From contig JAHIMW010000190.1 in assembly GCA_018896355.1 (NCBI GenBank), forward strand, positions 1 to 8,565: a DNA stretch of 8,565 bases. Reading direction: 5' to 3'. Shown in pieces: positions 5,115 to 8,565 of the stretch. A program made the position numbers and the translations under genes. The notes beneath the pieces were generated by a model. That model saw only the letters and a program-made list of their open reading frames with translations. It did no database searches and was not told the DNA's origin. The number at the start of each line of letters is the position of its first letter. Within the stretch, counting starts at the first letter, position 1. The stretch is from Pseudomonadota bacterium (lineage in GTDB: Bacteria > Desulfobacterota > Syntrophia > Syntrophales > UBA5619).

Positions 5115-5828
5115 TCACTTCCGGACAGGCATCGGGATGAATTTCCCCTCCGCGAGTTCGAAGACGGTGTCGGCAATTCGCTGCACCTGATCCTGGTAGT
5201 GGGAGACGATCAGGAGGGTGCAGGAGCCTTTCAGGTTCACCAGCAGCTCTTCGATCACCGCGCCGGATTTTGAATCGAGGGACGATGTCGGTTCATCCAG
5301 CAGCAGGATCTCCGGCTCCAGGATCAGCGCCCGGGCGATGCAGAGACGCTGCTGCTGCCCCCCCGAGAGGAGCAGCGCATCTTCATTCAGGCGGTCTTTC
5401 ACTTCGTCCCACAGGTACGCCCGCTTCAGCGCCTGTTCGACCCTGTCGGCCATCGCGCTCTTCTGCCGGAGACCGGCCAGTTTCAACGGGAAGGAAACAT
5501 TTCGGGAAATGCTCATCGGCAGCGGGTTGGGCGTCTGAAACACCATGCCCACCGAGCGCCGCAACGTCGTCGGCGGATAGTCACGGTCATGGATCTCCTG
5601 AAACTGCCCCTGGAACTTAATCTCTACCCGCCCCTGCAGCTTCGCCCCGGGGATGGTCTCCCAGAGGCGATTGAGCGTCATCAGAAACGTCGATTTCCCG
5701 ATGCCCGAAGGACCGATGATCGCGGTAATCGTGTTTTCCGCAATCCGGAGGTTGACGTCGCGCAGGACAAAGCGGTCCCCGTAGCGGAAGAAAAGATGTT
5801 CGATTTTGATTTTAATCGGATCATTCAT
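5115..5828 (-). CDS. pstB: Phosphate ABC transporter, ATP-binding protein
   Basis: This 237-residue protein is the cytoplasmic ATPase that drives phosphate uptake through PstC and PstA. All ABC motifs are intact: Walker A GPSGIGKST (39-47), Q-loop Gln98 in VFQTPNPLPMSI, signature LSGGQQQR (154-161), Walker B ILLLDEP (174-180), D-loop SSLD (182-185) and His210. NRLWETIPGAKLQGRV and the FQTPNPLPMSI segment are typical of PstB. The protein is slightly shorter than the usual 250-270 residues. After the H-loop it reads SHYQDQVQRIADTVFELAEG, unlike the common PstB ending (THNMQQAARVSD), so it belongs to a divergent branch. It is the last gene of the operon, 8 nt after pstA. No Shine-Dalgarno sequence is evident before its ATG, so it may depend on translational coupling. 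No phoU follows. Confidence 0.93.
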   Translation of the reverse strand: MNDPIKIKIEHLFFRYGDRFVLRDVNLRIAENTITAIIGPSGIGKSTFLMTLNRLWETIPGAKLQGRVEIKFQGQFQEIHDRDYPPTTLRRSVGMVFQTPNPLPMSISRNVSFPLKLAGLRQKSAMADRVEQALKRAYLWDEVKDRLNEDALLLSGGQQQRLCIARALILEPEILLLDEPTSSLDSKSGAVIEELLVNLKGSCTLLIVSHYQDQVQRIADTVFELAEGKFIPMPVRK

Positions 5829-5836
5829 AATGGAAT

Positions 5837-6715
5837 TCAGGCGCGGTACAGCGCCTGATAGGTCACCCCTTTCCGGATCATAGACGCGATGAAAAACAAC
5901 AGGGCGCAGATCAGCAGCAAGATGATCGAAGCGCCATACCCGCTCAACAGCTCCTGCTGATTGGCGTATTGCGAAGAGATGTAATAGATATAAAACGGCA
6001 GCGCCTCGTATTGGGCGAAGAGCGACTTCGGGACGCCGGCAAAGGCCACCGCACCGGTCAGCAAGATCACCGCGGTATCTTCGGCGCAGCGCCCGGTCGC
6101 CAGGATGACGCCGCTGAAAATGCCCGATAGCGATTTGGGGATCAGCACGTAAACAATATTCTGCAATTTCGTTGCGCCCAGGGCTACGGCTATGAGCTTC
6201 GTCGCCGCGGGCAGGTTCTCCAGCGCAAACTGGGTCGAGCGGATGATATAGGGCAGCACCAGAACGGCCAGCGAAAGGCTGGAGATGAAAAGCGAGGGGT
6301 AGATGCTGGAGAAATGCTTGTGCAGAAAGATCGCCAGCGCGAATCCAAACAGGCCGATGACGATGGATGGCACGCCCGCCAGGATGTCGAAAAAAAACCC
6401 GAGGACCGTTTTAACCCCACCCCGGGCATACTCGGCCATGTAAATCCCGCTGGCGATGCCCACCGGAATCGCAAAGCCCACCGACAGCGTGACCACCGCG
6501 ACCGTTCCGACCATGGCCGGGAACAATCCGGCGAAGACATGCTTCCTCAACAGCAGCGCGTCGACAGGAGAGGTATCGCCGAAGATCAGAGTCAGGTTGA
6601 CGGTTCCCATACCCTTATACAGCAGGTAGCCGATGATGGCTGTGATGGCCGCGAGCAATGCCAAGCCGCAGATCCAGCAGAATACGATCAGGGTTCTTTC
6701 CATCCACCGGCTCAT
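5837..6715 (-). CDS. pstA: Phosphate ABC transporter, permease subunit PstA
   Basis: This inner-membrane permease of 292 residues pairs with PstC to form the phosphate channel. About six membrane segments are visible (near 7-33, 62-92, 103-131, 140-157, 193-222 and 258-280). The central BPD-transport domain includes GIASGIYMAEYARG (87-100), DILAGVPSIVIGLFG (110-124) and the EAA-like cytoplasmic loop ATKLIAVALGATKLQNIVYV (171-190), which contacts PstB. The motif usually written RAxGET reads GRCAEDTA here (208-215), with Asp213 in the position of the family Glu. Its ATG overlaps the pstC stop as ATGA (6715-6712), indicating tight translational coupling. Assignment as PstA rather than PstC rests on order and on the overall sequence. 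Confidence 0.92.
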   Translation of the reverse strand: MSRWMERTLIVFCWICGLALLAAITAIIGYLLYKGMGTVNLTLIFGDTSPVDALLLRKHVFAGLFPAMVGTVAVVTLSVGFAIPVGIASGIYMAEYARGGVKTVLGFFFDILAGVPSIVIGLFGFALAIFLHKHFSSIYPSLFISSLSLAVLVLPYIIRSTQFALENLPAATKLIAVALGATKLQNIVYVLIPKSLSGIFSGVILATGRCAEDTAVILLTGAVAFAGVPKSLFAQYEALPFYIYYISSQYANQQELLSGYGASIILLLICALLFFIASMIRKGVTYQALYRA

Positions 6716-7575
6716 CTCTCTTTTCTCCCGAAAATGGCGCCGATCGACCGGATCAGCACGACCACCGCGGCGGAGAACAGATAGAGGGTGAGGCCACAGG
6801 CAAAGATCGATTTAAACTCCGGGCTGTCGTAATCGGAGGCAATCACCAGCGCGATATGGGCCGTGAGCGTTCGGGCGGACTCCAGGATCGAGCTTGGAGT
6901 CTGCACGGCGTTTCCGGCGATCATCAGTGCAATCAACGTATCGCCCAGTGCGCGGCCGAAGGCAAGCACGATCCCGCTCAGAACGCTCCTCCAGGCGTTC
7001 GGGAGGATGACGAAGATGAATTGTTGCGCCTCGTTGCCCCCTAGGGCGGCGACCGCATCCAGATACGATCTCGGCACCCGGTCGAAGCCGTCGACGAAAA
7101 AAAGGATCAGCGTCGGTGAGATCAGGACGGCCAGCATCAGCGAAGCCGTGAGGACGCACATGCCTGAGCCGCCCTGAAAAATCTCCCGAACCATAGGCAC
7201 CAGCAGAAAAATTCCGACAAATCCGTAAACAACCGTGGGAATGCCGGTCATCAACTGCACCACTTTGCGCAGGAAACCGCCGAATCTTCGCGGGGCGAAG
7301 ACGCTGATCAGCGCTGAGCAGCCGAAACTGAGCGGAAGCGCAAAAGCCATGCCCAGCAGAGAGATATACACGGTCCCCATCAGCATCGGACGGATGCCAT
7401 AAAGACCCTCGCGCGGCGACCAGGGATCTGCAAGCAGACCAAACCATTGGCCTCCCTGGAGCAAGGGAAGGCCGAAGATCAATAAAAACGCAAAAATCAG
7501 CACCGTGATGAAGGCGCTGATCAACGCGGATACGGTCAAAATCCGTTCCGCGAGTTTCTCCAGCCATTTTGCCAT
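6712..7575 (-). CDS. pstC: Phosphate ABC transporter, permease subunit PstC
   Basis: This is the second inner-membrane permease of the phosphate transporter, 287 residues, a little shorter than the usual 300-320. It starts with a short cytoplasmic helix and a first membrane segment (about 11-39). The conserved core follows: PMLMGTVYISLLGMAFALPL (63-82), TGIPTVVYGFVGIF (110-123), the EAA loop YLDAVAALGGNEAQQFIFVI (171-190) and GIVLAFGRALGDTLIALMIA (201-220). In E. coli PstC the Arg and Glu of the RALGET motif (Arg237 and Glu240) matter for transport. Here the Arg is kept (208) and the Glu is replaced by Asp (212). The pstC ATG overlaps the pstS stop as TAATG (7577-7573), a classic coupling arrangement, and the gene in turn overlaps pstA by 4 nt. 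Confidence 0.93.
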   Translation of the reverse strand: MAKWLEKLAERILTVSALISAFITVLIFAFLLIFGLPLLQGGQWFGLLADPWSPREGLYGIRPMLMGTVYISLLGMAFALPLSFGCSALISVFAPRRFGGFLRKVVQLMTGIPTVVYGFVGIFLLVPMVREIFQGGSGMCVLTASLMLAVLISPTLILFFVDGFDRVPRSYLDAVAALGGNEAQQFIFVILPNAWRSVLSGIVLAFGRALGDTLIALMIAGNAVQTPSSILESARTLTAHIALVIASDYDSPEFKSIFACGLTLYLFSAAVVVLIRSIGAIFGRKER

Positions 7576-8408
7576 TATTTTACCGGGATAAAACCGTTAT
7601 CGGCGGCGATTTTCCGGCCTTCCGCCGTGAACAGGAAGTCAATGAATTTCTTCGTCAATCCCTTCGGCTCCTTTCGGGTATTGCTGAAGAGTCCGCGGGA
7701 AACCGCATATTTCCGCTCGCTCACATTCGTCATGGTCGGGGAGATTCCATCCAAGGCCACCGGCGCAACCGTTTGATCGATATGTCCGACGGATACATAG
7801 CCGATGCCATACGGATCGCCCGCAACGGCGGATTTCATGGCGCCGTTGGAAACGACGACGTTCGCTTTGGGTGCGATCTCTTTCCGGTCCAACGCCATTT
7901 GCCAGAAGACTTCCCGCGTACCGCTGGCCTCGTCTCTGGTGTAGAGGTTGATTCCTTTGTCCACCCCTCCCAGCGCCTTCCAGTTCACGATTTTGCCGGC
8001 GAAGATCTCCTGCAATGTTGACTTGCTCATGCCTCTGACCGGATTCTGAGGATTGACGACCACCCCCACGCCATCGATCGCCCACTCAAACATTTTCAGA
8101 TCGTACCTGGCAATCTCCCCATCGGTGGGTTTGCGGCCGGAATTGCCGATATCCACGAGCCCTTCGCCGACCTGTTTGATGCCCACTCCCGAACCGCCGC
8201 CGGCGATCGTAATCTGGATGGCGGGATTCACGGCCATGATCTGCATGGCCGCCTCTTTCATCACCGGGATGTGCGCCGTTCCGCCGGCGATTCTGATGGT
8301 TCCTGTCTCGCCCTTGAATGCGTCCAGCGGGTCTGCGTGTACGTTTGCCGTCATTGCGAAGGCGGCAATGATCGCCGCCGTCCCCATCCATAAGATTTTT
8401 GTTTTCAT
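7575..8408 (-). CDS. pstS: Phosphate ABC transporter, periplasmic phosphate-binding protein
   Basis: This 277-residue secreted protein binds phosphate in the periplasm and delivers it to PstCA. Residues 1-25 are a signal peptide: basic MKTK, a hydrophobic core, and cleavage probably after ANVHA. There is no lipobox Cys, so it should be soluble. Ligand-binding loops are clear: AGGTAHIPVM (41-50), GGGSGVG (70-76), IGNSGRKPT (87-95) and RDEASGTRE (158-166). It belongs to the short PstS family, not the E. coli length of about 346. The frame extends upstream to an ATG at 8486, but the ATG at 8408 is preceded by AAGGAG (8414-8419) at 5 nt and directly starts the signal peptide, so it is chosen. It is the first gene of the pstSCAB operon and overlaps pstC by one base. 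Confidence 0.94.
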   Translation of the reverse strand: MKTKILWMGTAAIIAAFAMTANVHADPLDAFKGETGTIRIAGGTAHIPVMKEAAMQIMAVNPAIQITIAGGGSGVGIKQVGEGLVDIGNSGRKPTDGEIARYDLKMFEWAIDGVGVVVNPQNPVRGMSKSTLQEIFAGKIVNWKALGGVDKGINLYTRDEASGTREVFWQMALDRKEIAPKANVVVSNGAMKSAVAGDPYGIGYVSVGHIDQTVAPVALDGISPTMTNVSERKYAVSRGLFSNTRKEPKGLTKKFIDFLFTAEGRKIAADNGFIPVK

Positions 8409-8440
8409 GGTTTCTCCTTCAAATTGATCGGATCTCTGCA

Positions 8441-8475
8441 ATTCAACCATTTCGTTGAAAGCAGATCGAATACAG
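8441..8475 (-). promoter_or_regulatory. Candidate Pho-box-like repeats and promoter upstream of pstS
   Basis: On the minus strand two 7-mers, CTGTATT and CTGCTTT, separated by 4 nt (plus-strand 8458-8475), have the spacing of a PhoB box (CTGTCAT, 4 nt, repeat). They match the consensus at only 5 and 4 of 7 bases. Eleven nucleotides further on is TTGAAT (8441-8446), which could be a -10 box and would start transcription near 8434. PhoB-type promoters use the Pho box in place of a -35, and no TTGACA is present here, which fits. The match is weak. Confidence 0.3.
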
Positions 8476-8500
8476 GCAGCATTCATCTATCGAATCAGGG

Positions 8501-8565
8501 TTATGGATCGATTTCGGAACCTCCTTTCGCCTCCCCGCCTGCTTCCAGGGGCGAAACGAAAGGCC
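8501..8565 (-). CDS. Possible 3' end of an upstream minus-strand gene (partial)
   Basis: Reading in from the right edge on the minus strand, one frame gives PFVSPLEAGGEAKGGSEIDP and stops at TAA 8503-8501. The composition would suit the loose C-terminal tail of a protein, and a gene just upstream of pstS is plausible, but 20 residues without a known motif cannot identify it. The same bases (8523-8563) also form an imperfect hairpin with CCTTTCG/CGAAAGG ends. It could equally be non-coding. Confidence 0.2.
   Translation of the reverse strand, partial: PFVSPLEAGGEAKGGSEIDP

Noticed and set aside
8409..8486. A longer PstS starting at ATG 8486
   Set aside because: It would put 26 polar residues ahead of a perfectly formed signal peptide and ignores the AAGGAG site just before ATG 8408.

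Overview
The window reads as a piece of a GC-rich bacterial chromosome, roughly 55-60% GC by eye. The gene styles suggest a Gram-negative of deltaproteobacterial (Desulfobacterota or Syntrophales-like) character. That placement is an impression from protein flavour and not a measured result. There is no phage, transposase, CRISPR, rRNA or tRNA. Most of the window is housekeeping and transport genes, with one block in the middle that looks patched together.

Left part (1-2565). The 3' end of gatB (2-193) is followed by two small tandem hairpins. Next comes mtnA (278-1501), a methylthioribose-1-phosphate isomerase with intact catalytic residues and an unusual in-frame insertion of about 59 residues. 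A D-2-hydroxyacid dehydrogenase gene (1503-2504, minus) converges on mtnA with one base between the stop codons. It has its own strong sigma70-type promoter (2537-2565).

Centre (2566-5114). A divergent promoter (2627-2655) serves rarD (2711-3601), an EamA-family membrane transporter, which ends at an intrinsic terminator (3629-3658). On the minus strand there follows the C-terminal remnant of a DsbA/FrnE-type thioredoxin-fold gene (3687-about 3870). It abuts and overlaps a Rossmann/DUF2520 gene (3877-4797) that looks lower in GC than its surroundings. The DUF2520 gene has a promoter (4938-4965) that matches the dehydrogenase promoter well beyond the -35 and -10 boxes. The gap 4798-5114 also holds a micro-ORF of 11 codons with a very strong ribosome binding site and a perfect 7-bp hairpin.

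Right part (5115-8565). A compact minus-strand operon pstS-pstC-pstA-pstB encodes a complete high-affinity phosphate ABC transporter. PstS is the periplasmic binding protein, PstC and PstA are the two permeases, and PstB is the ATPase. The first two junctions are overlapping stop/start codons and the third is an 8-nt gap. No phoU follows. Both permeases carry Asp where the family usually has Glu in the transmembrane R-x-x-E-T motif. A weak Pho-box-like repeat lies upstream of pstS, and the last bases may hold the 3' end of another minus-strand gene.

I do not see a convincing wholly new system. The points most worth a second look are the MtnA insertion, the shared promoter module, the DsbA/DUF2520 junction, the micro-ORF, and the parallel Glu-to-Asp change in the two Pst permeases.
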